Below, in pieces: positions 25,159-32,925 of a stretch of DNA of 34,067 bases. Numbering within the stretch: the first letter of the stretch is position 1; each line of letters begins with the position of its first letter. The stretch lies in the NCBI RefSeq assembly GCF_003857015.1, contig NZ_QGGF01000240.1:1-34067 (forward strand), written 5' to 3'. Position numbers and translations under genes: made by a program. A model generated the notes under the pieces. That model did no database searches, was not told the DNA's origin, and worked only from the letters and a program-made list of their open reading frames with translations. The DNA is from Micromonospora globispora. Its GTDB lineage: Bacteria > Actinomycetota > Actinomycetes > Mycobacteriales > Micromonosporaceae.

Positions 25159-26109
25159 TCAGCGCGCGAATCCGGTCGACGCGAGTGCGTCGCCTGCTGC
25201 CCGCCGGCCCACTTCGATCATCTCGAACGCCCGATGAAACTCATGGCCACGGCAGGCGTCCGTCGGTATTTCGATCAGTAGGTCCGGTGGATGGCCGGCC
25301 AGTCGATACCGGATGAGAAGGTCCTCCACGGCCTCGATGGACAGGCTGACGACGTCGGGTGCGCGCAGGCCGGCGGGCAGAGCCTCCGCCGTGCGGTCGT
25401 CGGTGGTGATGATCTCTACGGCGGCGTCGGCCGCCGGCCCGCCGTCCCCCGGCATACGGAAACGGGTGCCGGGGGCGCGGAGGCGGTCGCGGACGCGGTC
25501 CCACCGCCCTCGCGCCGGCTGGGGGTCGGCCGACTCCCGCACCGGCGCTGCGGGGTGGGAGGTGGCGCGGGCGCCGTTGAGGGATACGGCGACGACCGCG
25601 TCCGCCGGTATGGAGGTGGTCGGCGCCATCGGCAGCGGGTCCATCAGGCCACCGTCGGCGAGGAGGCGGCCGTTGACCATGACGGGGGTGATCGCGGGCG
25701 GCAGCGCGATGGAGGCACGCACCGCAATGTCCAGCGGGCCATGCTGAAACCACACCGCGCGGCGGGCCAGCAGGTCCGTCGCGACCGCCGTGAAGGGCAC
25801 GGGTAACTGTTCGATGCGCACACCGTCGAGCAGTTCGCCGACCCGGGCCATCACCTTGTCGGCCCCGAATGCGCCCGGCGCGCGTACCGCGGGGTCGAGC
25901 AGGCGCAGGACCTCGCGGTAGCCGATGGTGCGTACCCAGTCGACGTAGGCGTCCAGCTTGCCCGCCGCGTACAGCCCACCGACGAGGGCGCCCATCGACG
26001 AACCGGCGACGCCGACGATCTCCAACCCACGCTCTTCGAGGACCTGGATCACGCCGATGTGCGCGTAGCCGCGCGCCCCGCCGCCGCCGAGTGCCAGCGC
26101 GACCCGCAT
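25159..26109 (-). CDS. Patatin-like phospholipase (serine lipase)
   Basis: A 316-aa acyl hydrolase with the Ser-Asp dyad of the patatin family. From the ATG at 26109 it begins MRVALALGGGGARGYAHIGV, including the oxyanion loop GGGGARG. GSSMG at 36-40 holds the nucleophile S38, and ADGGLMDPLP holds D152. A GTG five codons upstream (26124) is an alternative start. Residues ~180-250 are a charged insertion, and the end (HEFHRAFEMIEVGRRAAGDA) is also found in the deleted copy at 9745-9872. There is no signal peptide, so it acts in the cytosol or at the membrane. The substrate is unknown. It is probably monocistronic. Confidence 0.92.
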   Translation of the reverse strand: MRVALALGGGGARGYAHIGVIQVLEERGLEIVGVAGSSMGALVGGLYAAGKLDAYVDWVRTIGYREVLRLLDPAVRAPGAFGADKVMARVGELLDGVRIEQLPVPFTAVATDLLARRAVWFQHGPLDIAVRASIALPPAITPVMVNGRLLADGGLMDPLPMAPTTSIPADAVVAVSLNGARATSHPAAPVRESADPQPARGRWDRVRDRLRAPGTRFRMPGDGGPAADAAVEIITTDDRTAEALPAGLRAPDVVSLSIEAVEDLLIRYRLAGHPPDLLIEIPTDACRGHEFHRAFEMIEVGRRAAGDALASTGFAR

Positions 26110-26299
26110 GTCACCACCGCCCACCGCTTTCCACTCGGCCGGGGCCCATCAGGACTTGATGCTGAGGAGGTCGAGCGCGGCGGCCGGCCTGGCTTCCCCG
26201 GGGGCGAGCTTAACGAGACCCCCATTGGTGGTGGTGCGCAATCACGAAATTGCGGACCGGGAGCTTTCGACTACAACCGCAGAGCCGCCGAGCCCTGAG

Positions 26300-27808
26300 T
26301 CACCTGCCAACCGACCGGACCGCAGAGATCGTCTGGGGAAGCAGCCTGCGGCTGGCCCGGAGAACGGTGCCGTCGGGGCGGACGACGGCGGCGCAAGCAG
26401 CGCCGGTCCTCAACCATCGGTGCAGATCGCTGCCCGGTCGGGCAACGATCAGCACCGCTCCGCGCCGTTCGATGTCAGCTCGTTGTGCCGGGGTCGGCTC
26501 GATGGACGTGACTATCGCGAACCGGCCGGCGGCCACGTCGTCGAAACGTCGGCCGCCGTCGATGAGCGCGTTCGGGCACAGCCCGCCCGCGAGGCCGCGG
26601 CGCAGCCGTGGCCGCACGACGAGGTCGGAGCGGTGCAGCGGGGGTGTCCGGCTGTCCGTGGCGAGGTCCGTGAGGCCCGGCACGAGGTGTAGCCGTGGCG
26701 CCACGGCGCGACGGATGACATTGCCCACCTCGCCGCCGGCCGTCATCGCCGTACCGATGAACTTCGCCAGCTTGATCATGGCGCGGGCGTGGTGCCTGCG
26801 TTCGATCTGGTAGGTGTCGAGCACGGTCTCGGGCAGGGTCCCGTCGAGCACGAAGGCGAGTTTCCAGGCCAGGTTCATCGCGTCGCGCACCCCGGCACAC
26901 ATGCCCTGGCCGATGAAGGGTGGGGTGAGGTGGGCGGCGTCGCCGAGCAGGAACATCCGGCGGTCACGCCAGCGGTCGGCGAGCTGCGCGCGGAAGGTGT
27001 ACTCGGCGAGGCGGATGATCTCCAGCTCCGCGACGGGGACGTTCCCGGTCCACGGCGAGATCAACGGATGCAGCCGGGCCATGTCGCGGTAGTCGTCGGC
27101 CGCTTCGCCGGGCGTCAGCTGGAACTCCCAGCGGTAGCGGTTCTTGCCGACCCGCATGTACGTGCCGGCCCGGGCCGGGTCGGAGAGCTGGTGCACGCCC
27201 TCCCACTGGTCGAGGTCGGCCTCGGTGACCACGTCGATGACGAGCCAGCGTTGCGTGAAGCCCAGGTCCTGCATGGTCGCGCCGATGGAGGCCCTGGTCA
27301 GGCTGTTGGCGCCGTCGCACCCCAGGATGTACGCCGCCCGGACGGACTCGTGCTCGCCCGTGGCGGTGTCGGTGAAGTCGACCCGCACCCCGTCGGCGTC
27401 CTGGGTCAGCGCGGTGACCTCGGCGTTGCCACGAAGGGTGACGGTGCCGTACTGCTTGAGATTTCGGCGGAGGATCGCCTCCAACTCCGGTTGGTCGAAC
27501 ATGCTCCCCTGGGGGTAGCCGTGCCGGCTCTGCGCGACGTCGCGCCGGAACTCGGTCAACACCCGCATGTCCCGGTCGAGGAGGCGCAGACCCAGGTGCG
27601 GCCGGGAGATCGCGGCGAACTCGTCCCGGAGCCCGAGCCGCGCCAGGATGCGGTGCACCTCGTCGTCGAGGGCGACCGCGCGGGGCTGGGGATAGACCGA
27701 CTCCCAGCGCTCGAGGATCAGGCACTCGACGCCGTACTGGGCGAGCAGCGTCGCGGCCGTGAGCCCGGTGGGGCCCGCGCCGACGATCACCACGGGAATG
27801 GTCTTCAT
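26300..27808 (-). CDS. FAD-dependent aromatic hydroxylase, MhpA-like (3-hydroxyphenylpropionate hydroxylase family)
   Basis: A 502-aa class A flavin monooxygenase. VVIVGAGPTGLTAATLLAQY (6-25) is the dinucleotide fold, GCDGANS (163-169) is the DG motif, and GDAAHLTPPFIGQGMCAG (from 289) is the FAD-ribityl/GD motif. Members use NAD(P)H and O2 to hydroxylate phenols ortho to the OH, giving catechols. The text is closest to MhpA-type enzymes acting on 3-hydroxyphenylpropionate or cinnamate. It is the last gene of the operon, and its ATG shares one base with the DoxX stop. It would supply the catechol for the dioxygenase at 30973-32109. The exact substrate is inferred. Confidence 0.9.
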   Translation of the reverse strand: MKTIPVVIVGAGPTGLTAATLLAQYGVECLILERWESVYPQPRAVALDDEVHRILARLGLRDEFAAISRPHLGLRLLDRDMRVLTEFRRDVAQSRHGYPQGSMFDQPELEAILRRNLKQYGTVTLRGNAEVTALTQDADGVRVDFTDTATGEHESVRAAYILGCDGANSLTRASIGATMQDLGFTQRWLVIDVVTEADLDQWEGVHQLSDPARAGTYMRVGKNRYRWEFQLTPGEAADDYRDMARLHPLISPWTGNVPVAELEIIRLAEYTFRAQLADRWRDRRMFLLGDAAHLTPPFIGQGMCAGVRDAMNLAWKLAFVLDGTLPETVLDTYQIERRHHARAMIKLAKFIGTAMTAGGEVGNVIRRAVAPRLHLVPGLTDLATDSRTPPLHRSDLVVRPRLRRGLAGGLCPNALIDGGRRFDDVAAGRFAIVTSIEPTPAQRADIERRGAVLIVARPGSDLHRWLRTGAACAAVVRPDGTVLRASRRLLPQTISAVRSVGR

Positions 27809-28161
27809 CAGGCCGCCACCAGATGGAGGACGAGGTAGGCGGCGACGAGGAGTCCGCAGACGACGGCGGGGGCCAACTTCCGCGGGCCGTCACCCTTGCG
27901 CAGGTGGACGACGACGGCTCCGGCGAGCAGGAGCAGCAGCCCGGCGCCGGCGAGGGTGCCGATCAGCGGCTCGATCAGGCCGATGAGGAGCCCGATCGCG
28001 CCGGCGACCTCGAGCAGGCCGATGCGGCGGTAGGCCGCGACCGAGAAACCGGCCTCGGTGGCCAGCTCGCGCATGGGTTGCACGGCCAGGATCTTGGCCG
28101 TGCCGAGGGCGAGGAAGATCAGGGCGAGTAGCACGGCGAGGATGGCCGCAGCGAGCGTCAT
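27808..28161 (-). CDS. DoxX-family membrane protein
   Basis: A 117-aa protein with four transmembrane segments (~3-25, ~45-65, ~68-86, ~98-116), including GLLEVAGAIGLLIGL typical of DoxX. The ATG at 28161 overlaps the acyl-CoA synthetase stop as ATGA, and the stop overlaps the hydroxylase ATG by one base. An earlier in-frame start at 28182 would lie inside the upstream gene. DoxX-like proteins are small quinone- or redox-linked membrane proteins of mostly unknown job. Here it may handle quinones formed from catechol intermediates (inference). Confidence 0.88.
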   Translation of the reverse strand: MTLAAAILAVLLALIFLALGTAKILAVQPMRELATEAGFSVAAYRRIGLLEVAGAIGLLIGLIEPLIGTLAGAGLLLLLAGAVVVHLRKGDGPRKLAPAVVCGLLVAAYLVLHLVAA

Positions 28162-30041
28162 GACATGACCACCAATCGCCATTCGATGGCATAACGGCCC
28201 AGGATGGCCTTGACGGCCGCCTGGTCGGCCGATGGAGAAACGGTGACGGTGACCACGATGGAGCTACCCTCGATCGTGGCCTCGACGTCGTGGACCCCCG
28301 GGACCTTGTCGAGTGCGCCGCGGACTTCCCGACGGATCGCGTCGGTGCGCAGCGCGAGCTTGTAGAGCTTGCCCACGGCGGTGACCGGCAGCTCGTCGAG
28401 GATCGTCACGGTCTTGGGTGCGGCGGTGCGGTCGGGCACCCGTTCGCTTGTCCAGTCGCGAAGTTCGTCCTCGGTCACCGTGGCGCCGCGGGCGAGGGTG
28501 ACGTAGGCGACGGGTACCTCGCCGGCGTGCGTGTCGGGGCGTCCGACTGCGCTGGCGGCGGTGACCTGCGGGTGGGACAGCAACGCGTCCTCGATGATGG
28601 CGGGGTCGATGTTGTGTCCGCCGCGGATGATGAGGTCCTTGGCCCGGCCGGCGAGGTAGATGAAGCCGTCCTCGTCGATGCGTGCCAGGTCGCCGGTGTC
28701 CAGCCAGCCGTCGGCGAGTTTGCCGAGGCCATCCAGGACCGGGCCGCTCCCGTCGCGGTCGATGACGTAGCCGGGGAAGACCGTGGGGCCGCTGATCGCC
28801 AGCAGGCCCGCCTCACCAGAGGCTACGTCCTCCCACGTGCCGTCCGTGCGGACCACCCGCACCCGCTGGTAGGGCAGACGCTGCCCGACCGAGCCCGGCC
28901 GCGACACGTCGGGGAAGGTGCGCGCGCTGGCGCAGGTGGCCTCGGTCAGGCCGTAGCCCTCGACCAGCGTGATGCCCGTGTGGGCCTGGAAGCTGTCCCG
29001 GACCGCGGCGGGCAGCGGTGAGGCTCCCACCATCGGAAACCGCAGGCTGCTGATGTCGGCGTCGACCGGGCACTGCGCCAGCGTGGCGTACACGGTGGGC
29101 ACCGCGCTCATGGCGGCGATCCGGTAGTGCTCGACGATCCTCCAGAACGCCCCGTACAGTGCCGGGTCGCGGTAGCCGAGCGGACCGGCCCACACCACCG
29201 CCTGCCCCTTGAACAGCGGCGCCAGCAGGGTGACGACGAGCGCGTTCACGTGGAACAGCGGAAGGGCCGCGAAGACCACGGTCTCCTCGTCGAACAGGTT
29301 GCTGGCGGACAGCATCCACGCGTCGGCGACCTCGTTGGCGTGCGTGTGCGCGGCCAGTTTCGGGGCGCCGGTCGTGCCGCCGGTGTGGAACATCGCGGCC
29401 AGATCGGCGGACCGGGGCAGGTCACCGTCAAAGGCGGAGGAATCCATGGCCGCGGCGAGCTCGCCGAGGTAGCCGACGCGTACGCCGCGGATGGCGGGCA
29501 GCGGCTCGGGGGTGCCCGCGGCGCCGGTGGGCCGGAGCACGAGGATCGCGTCGAGCAGGCCGTCGCGGGCCAGCGACTGCGCGGTGTCCCAGGTGTCCGG
29601 CGCGAGGTCGGGCCCGGCTGTGATCAGCACGCGGGCGCCGGAGCGCCGCAGGAGTTCGGCGAGGTGCGCCCGTGACAGGCCGCCGCCCAGGGGCGCCGCG
29701 ATCCCGGCGAGCTGCGCGGCCAGCGTCGCGGTGATCAGCTCGGCGCAGTTGGGTGACATCAGGGCGACGGCGTCACCCCGCCGCACCCCGAGCTCGTGGA
29801 ACAGGTTCGCGTACCGGTGGACGTCGGCCAGGAGTTCGGCATAGGTACGCCGCAGCGGCTCACGCCAGTGGGCGGCGTCCGGCAGGGCCAAGACCGCCGT
29901 ACGGTCCGGCCAGCGCGTGGCCGCTCGGGCGAGCAGCGCGTACGTCGACTCGGGCAGGCCCCGCGCCGCAAGCGGCACGGCCTCGATCGCGGCCAGGTCG
30001 GTCGGCGCGGCGTAGTCCGGCCACAGCAGGTCCTCGGTCAT
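28158..30041 (-). CDS. AMP-forming acyl-CoA synthetase
   Basis: A 627-aa adenylate-forming enzyme that makes an acyl-CoA from acid, ATP and CoA. The ATG at 30041 shares one base with the upstream stop. Motifs in order: HTGGTTGAPK (219-228, P-loop), GYGLTEATCA, DGWLDTGDLARIDEDGFIYL, AGRAKDLIIRGGHNIDP, and the catalytic lysine K558 in LPVTAVGKLYK. About 60 extra residues follow the usual end and alternate helix/strand (EVRGALDKVPGVHDVEATIE...), possibly a small ferredoxin-like domain. In this operon it probably activates an aromatic or ring-cleavage-derived acid. The substrate is not readable. Confidence 0.93.
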   Translation of the reverse strand: MTEDLLWPDYAAPTDLAAIEAVPLAARGLPESTYALLARAATRWPDRTAVLALPDAAHWREPLRRTYAELLADVHRYANLFHELGVRRGDAVALMSPNCAELITATLAAQLAGIAAPLGGGLSRAHLAELLRRSGARVLITAGPDLAPDTWDTAQSLARDGLLDAILVLRPTGAAGTPEPLPAIRGVRVGYLGELAAAMDSSAFDGDLPRSADLAAMFHTGGTTGAPKLAAHTHANEVADAWMLSASNLFDEETVVFAALPLFHVNALVVTLLAPLFKGQAVVWAGPLGYRDPALYGAFWRIVEHYRIAAMSAVPTVYATLAQCPVDADISSLRFPMVGASPLPAAVRDSFQAHTGITLVEGYGLTEATCASARTFPDVSRPGSVGQRLPYQRVRVVRTDGTWEDVASGEAGLLAISGPTVFPGYVIDRDGSGPVLDGLGKLADGWLDTGDLARIDEDGFIYLAGRAKDLIIRGGHNIDPAIIEDALLSHPQVTAASAVGRPDTHAGEVPVAYVTLARGATVTEDELRDWTSERVPDRTAAPKTVTILDELPVTAVGKLYKLALRTDAIRREVRGALDKVPGVHDVEATIEGSSIVVTVTVSPSADQAAVKAILGRYAIEWRLVVMS

Positions 30042-30976
30042 CAGGCGTACCTCACGACCGTGCGCTGCCGGCCCAGGTCGATCGCGCCGTCGTCGGTGGC
30101 GATGGTGGCCTCGACGACGTCGCCGTCCTTGAGGTACTTGGGGTTGCGCGCCTGGCCCTTGAAGAACATCTTCCACTTCACCGCGGGCGGCAGCAGCGAG
30201 ACGAGGAACATGACCGGCTTCGGCGGCGCGCTGAGGGCGGTCCCGACGGGGGTACCGGTCAGCAGCAGGTCACCCGGGCCGACCCGCTGGAAGCGAGTCA
30301 GTGCCTGCAGCGCCTGGGCCGGGCGGTAGATCATGTCGGCGACGGTCATGTCCTGCCGGAGCTCGCCGTTGACCCACAGCTTCAGCCGGAGGTCGATGAA
30401 CCGCTTGAGTTCGTCGGCGTCGAGCAGCACCAGCGCGGGGCCGACCGGGGTGAAGGTCGGGTAGGACTTGCCCTCGTAGAACTGGGTCTTGGGCAGCTGC
30501 ACGTCGCGTGCCGAGATGTCGTTGGTGACCACCAGGCCCGCGACGTAGTCGGCGAGGTTGTCGTCGGTGACGGTCGTGCCGACCGGCATCTCGCGGCCGA
30601 AGACCAGGCCGATCTCCACCTCGTAGTCGAGCAGACGCACGTGGGCGGGGCGGACCACGTCGGCGAACGGCCCACTGATCGAGCCCGAGGTCTTGCGGAA
30701 GAAGGTCAAGGGGACGGTTGCGGGATCTCCGCCGCTGTCCGTGACGTGCGAGGCGAAGTTCGTCATCTGGGCGACGACGCGGCAGGGCGCTGTCACCGGG
30801 GAGACCAGGGCAAGGTCGTCGACCGGCACCGTGTCGCTGCTCGTCGCGGCCGCGACGATCGCCGGCCGGTCGGCCAGCAGTTCTGCGGTGGTGGTGGCGC
30901 TGGTGTGCACCTTGGCGGCGCCGGTGGGGGTGAGCACCCACCAGGCGTCGGCGGTGCGCAGGACGGAGGTGCTCAT
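30041..30976 (-). CDS. Fumarylacetoacetate hydrolase (FAH) family protein
   Basis: A 311-aa member of the FAH superfamily (C-C hydrolases, decarboxylases and hydratases acting on beta-diketone acids). The ATG at 30976 overlaps the dioxygenase stop (ATGA). The FAH core lies at ~60-300. Metal ligands are E119 and E121 (LLDYEVEIGLVFGREM) and D153 (VTNDISARDVQ), with the conserved GPALV and LLTGTPVGT later on. Coming after an extradiol dioxygenase, it probably processes the ring-opened 2-hydroxymuconate-type product, taking the place of the alpha/beta hydrolase or hydratase of classical meta-cleavage pathways. Which reaction it does is inference. Confidence 0.9.
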   Translation of the reverse strand: MSTSVLRTADAWWVLTPTGAAKVHTSATTTAELLADRPAIVAAATSSDTVPVDDLALVSPVTAPCRVVAQMTNFASHVTDSGGDPATVPLTFFRKTSGSISGPFADVVRPAHVRLLDYEVEIGLVFGREMPVGTTVTDDNLADYVAGLVVTNDISARDVQLPKTQFYEGKSYPTFTPVGPALVLLDADELKRFIDLRLKLWVNGELRQDMTVADMIYRPAQALQALTRFQRVGPGDLLLTGTPVGTALSAPPKPVMFLVSLLPPAVKWKMFFKGQARNPKYLKDGDVVEATIATDDGAIDLGRQRTVVRYA

Positions 30977-32109
30977 GAGGTGAACGCTTTCATCAGGCCG
31001 CGGAGGCGGTGGAGGTCGAATTCGTTGTTGTCCTCGCGCAGCGCGCCGACGACCGCGCGCAGCTCGCGAAGTGTTTCCAGGCCGGGTTTCATGCCGAGGA
31101 AGTCCTTGGTGGCGGGCGGACCCCACTGGGCGAGCCCCGAGGCGGTCATCGGTGCCCAGCCCGGCTCGAGCGTGCGGTCGAACAGGTCGCCGTCGGTGAA
31201 GTGCTCGACCAGGAAGTCGTCCGGGTCGCGCCAGTAGTCGAAGATCTGGCTGCCCTGGATGTGCCGGCCGATCCCCCAGGACCGCTGGTAGCCCCGGTCG
31301 AGCAGGTGCTCCCCGCCGGCGGCCAGCGAGTCGAGGTCGGGGACCTGGTAGGCGGAGTGCACGTACCGGTTCGCCGGGCCGAGGGTCATCGCGAGGGTGT
31401 GATGGTCGGTGGGCGTGCTGCCGCGGTCGCAGCGGATGAAGCTCATGACCGGGCCCCGCTCGCGCTGTCCCTGGTGGTAGAGGAAGTCGCTGACGATCAG
31501 GCCCAGGTGCTCGAGATACCAGTTGAGCGTCGCGAGGTATCTGGTGGTCTGCAGCACGACGTGACCGAGTCGCTGCACCTTGGCCGGCTCACGCGGCGGT
31601 CGCTGGGTGGCGTTCACCCGCGCCACGTCGTGTCCGATGTTGAAGGTCAGTGGCTGCTGGGTGGGCAGCGCGGGAAGCTCGTGTGTGTCCGCCACCACGC
31701 GCACCTGCGCCCCACTCGGGTCGACCAGATCCACAGTCACCCCGCCGAGACTCTCGGGCAGCGAGGTCATCGTCCTCCCGGTCGCCTCCGCGAGGCGCAG
31801 CACGTCCTTCGGGTCGGCAGCCCGGAAGGCGGGGCCGATGAACCGCGACCGGGGACCCCGGCGGATGAGCACGCAGGGGGATCCGGGGTCGGTGCCCCGC
31901 AGGTGCAGCTCGTCCTGCGTACGCAGCGAGGTCGTGAAGCCGAAGGCCCGGGCGAAGAGCTCGGCCCGCTCCAGATCCGGCTTCTGGAACTCCAGCCAGG
32001 CCAGGTCGTGCACCTTGACGATCGGGTTGCGCGCCCGCCCGGGATGCTCGCCCGGCAACGCACCCTGCTCGCTGTGCAGGCCGGTGTGGGGGTCGTGCCG
32101 GTCGATCAT
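30973..32109 (-). CDS. VOC-family extradiol (catechol 2,3-type) dioxygenase
   Basis: A 378-aa type I extradiol dioxygenase. The ATG at 32109 follows AAAGGAGCGGGAC, a good ribosome binding site, so an in-frame start further up (32145) is not used. Two VOC domains are visible. The N-terminal one (~33-145, VHDLAWLEFQKPDLERAELF) is structural. The C-terminal one (~180-310) is catalytic, with probable Fe(II) ligands H183 (RLGHVV), H236 or H237 (DHHTLAM) and E302 (FLVEHF). It cleaves a catechol next to the diol using O2. It is the first gene of the operon under the divergent TetR. The tail after residue 310 is longer than in simple BphC-like enzymes. Confidence 0.9.
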   Translation of the reverse strand: MIDRHDPHTGLHSEQGALPGEHPGRARNPIVKVHDLAWLEFQKPDLERAELFARAFGFTTSLRTQDELHLRGTDPGSPCVLIRRGPRSRFIGPAFRAADPKDVLRLAEATGRTMTSLPESLGGVTVDLVDPSGAQVRVVADTHELPALPTQQPLTFNIGHDVARVNATQRPPREPAKVQRLGHVVLQTTRYLATLNWYLEHLGLIVSDFLYHQGQRERGPVMSFIRCDRGSTPTDHHTLAMTLGPANRYVHSAYQVPDLDSLAAGGEHLLDRGYQRSWGIGRHIQGSQIFDYWRDPDDFLVEHFTDGDLFDRTLEPGWAPMTASGLAQWGPPATKDFLGMKPGLETLRELRAVVGALREDNNEFDLHRLRGLMKAFTS

Positions 32110-32130
32110 GTCCCGCTCCTTTCCAGGCGA

Positions 32131-32144
32131 TGACGAAATCGTCA
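32131..32144. promoter_or_regulatory. TetR operator copy 1 (aromatic operon side)
   Basis: TGACGAAATCGTCA, arms TGACGA/TCGTCA around AA, a perfect palindrome 22 bp upstream of the dioxygenase ATG. On the minus strand a TTGACT (32167-32162) lies between the two operators and could be a -35 box, which would put this copy over the -10 region. No clear -10 box was found. Confidence 0.7.
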
Positions 32145-32174
32145 CTTACGAGAGTAGCTTCAGTCAACCCCGCC

Positions 32175-32188
32175 TGACGATTCCGTCA
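32175..32188. promoter_or_regulatory. TetR operator copy 2
   Basis: TGACGATTCCGTCA keeps the outer TGACG/CGTCA arms of copy 1. Centre-to-centre distance is 44 bp, about four helical turns, so two repressor dimers would sit on the same face of the DNA. Confidence 0.7.
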
Positions 32189-32252
32189 CCTCTGAAGCTC
32201 GCCGGCGTTAAAGTGAGCGCAGACCGACCTGGGAGAAGGTGATCGAGCAGGC

Positions 32253-32900
32253 ATGGACCAGCAGCTCAGGCACGCCCCGAACCGCCTGGAACGGCGCAAA
32301 GCCCGCACCCGCTCGGCGCTCGTTCGCGCCGCCCAGACCTTCCTCGCCGCCGGAAAGCTGAACGTCCCGATTCTCGAGCTCACCCAGGCCGCCGACGTCG
32401 GTATGGGCTCGTTCTACAACCACTTCGACAGCAGGGAACAGCTCTTCCAGGCCGCGGTGGAAGACGCGCTCGACCGCTACGGCGCCCTGCTCGACGAGCT
32501 GACCGTCGGCCTGGACGACCCGGCTCACGTCTTCGCGCAGAGCTTCCGGCTGACCGGACGCCTCCACCGCCGGACTCCCGAACTGAGCAAAGTCCTGCTC
32601 AACAACGGCCTGGCCCTGGCCGGTTCGGACAGGGGACTCGCGCCGCGAGCCCGGCGCGACATCGAAGACGGCCTACGCGCCGGCCGGTTCCGCGTGCGCG
32701 AGCCCGAATTGGCGATGGTGATCGTGGCCGGAGCCGCGCTGTGCCTTGGCCAACTGCTGCACGACCACCCTGAGCGTGACGATGCCGCAGCCACCGACCA
32801 GGTCACCGAGGACGTGCTGCGCATGCTCGGCCTCGCGCCCGACCAGGCCCACGAGATCTGTCAACGCCCGCTGCCCGACCTGGACGGCCTTCGCCCGTAG
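32253..32900 (+). CDS. TetR-family regulator of the aromatic-catabolism operon
   Basis: A 215-aa protein. A basic N-terminus (RLERRKARTRSALVRAAQTF) is followed by the helix-turn-helix ILELTQAADVGMGSFYNHFD (~46-65), then a helical ligand domain. The ATG at 32253 has only a modest ribosome binding site (GAGCAGG close by; AGAAGG further off). It is divergent from the dioxygenase operon with two 14-bp palindromes in the 143-bp gap, the normal layout for a repressor that releases on binding a pathway substrate or intermediate. Its 3' end lies 25 bp from the convergent FUSC gene. Confidence 0.92.
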   Translation: MDQQLRHAPNRLERRKARTRSALVRAAQTFLAAGKLNVPILELTQAADVGMGSFYNHFDSREQLFQAAVEDALDRYGALLDELTVGLDDPAHVFAQSFRLTGRLHRRTPELSKVLLNNGLALAGSDRGLAPRARRDIEDGLRAGRFRVREPELAMVIVAGAALCLGQLLHDHPERDDAAATDQVTEDVLRMLGLAPDQAHEICQRPLPDLDGLRP

Positions 32901-32925
32901 GCCGATGTCCCCAAGCGGGCCGCTC

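Noticed and set aside
25100..25281. Continuation of the tnpB open frame to 25281
   Set aside because: The last part is the reverse complement of the patatin 3' end, and TnpB similarity is already lost, so the true relic ends near 25145.
26789..27838. 349-codon plus-strand frame opposite the flavin hydroxylase
   Set aside because: Antisense shadow; no domain.
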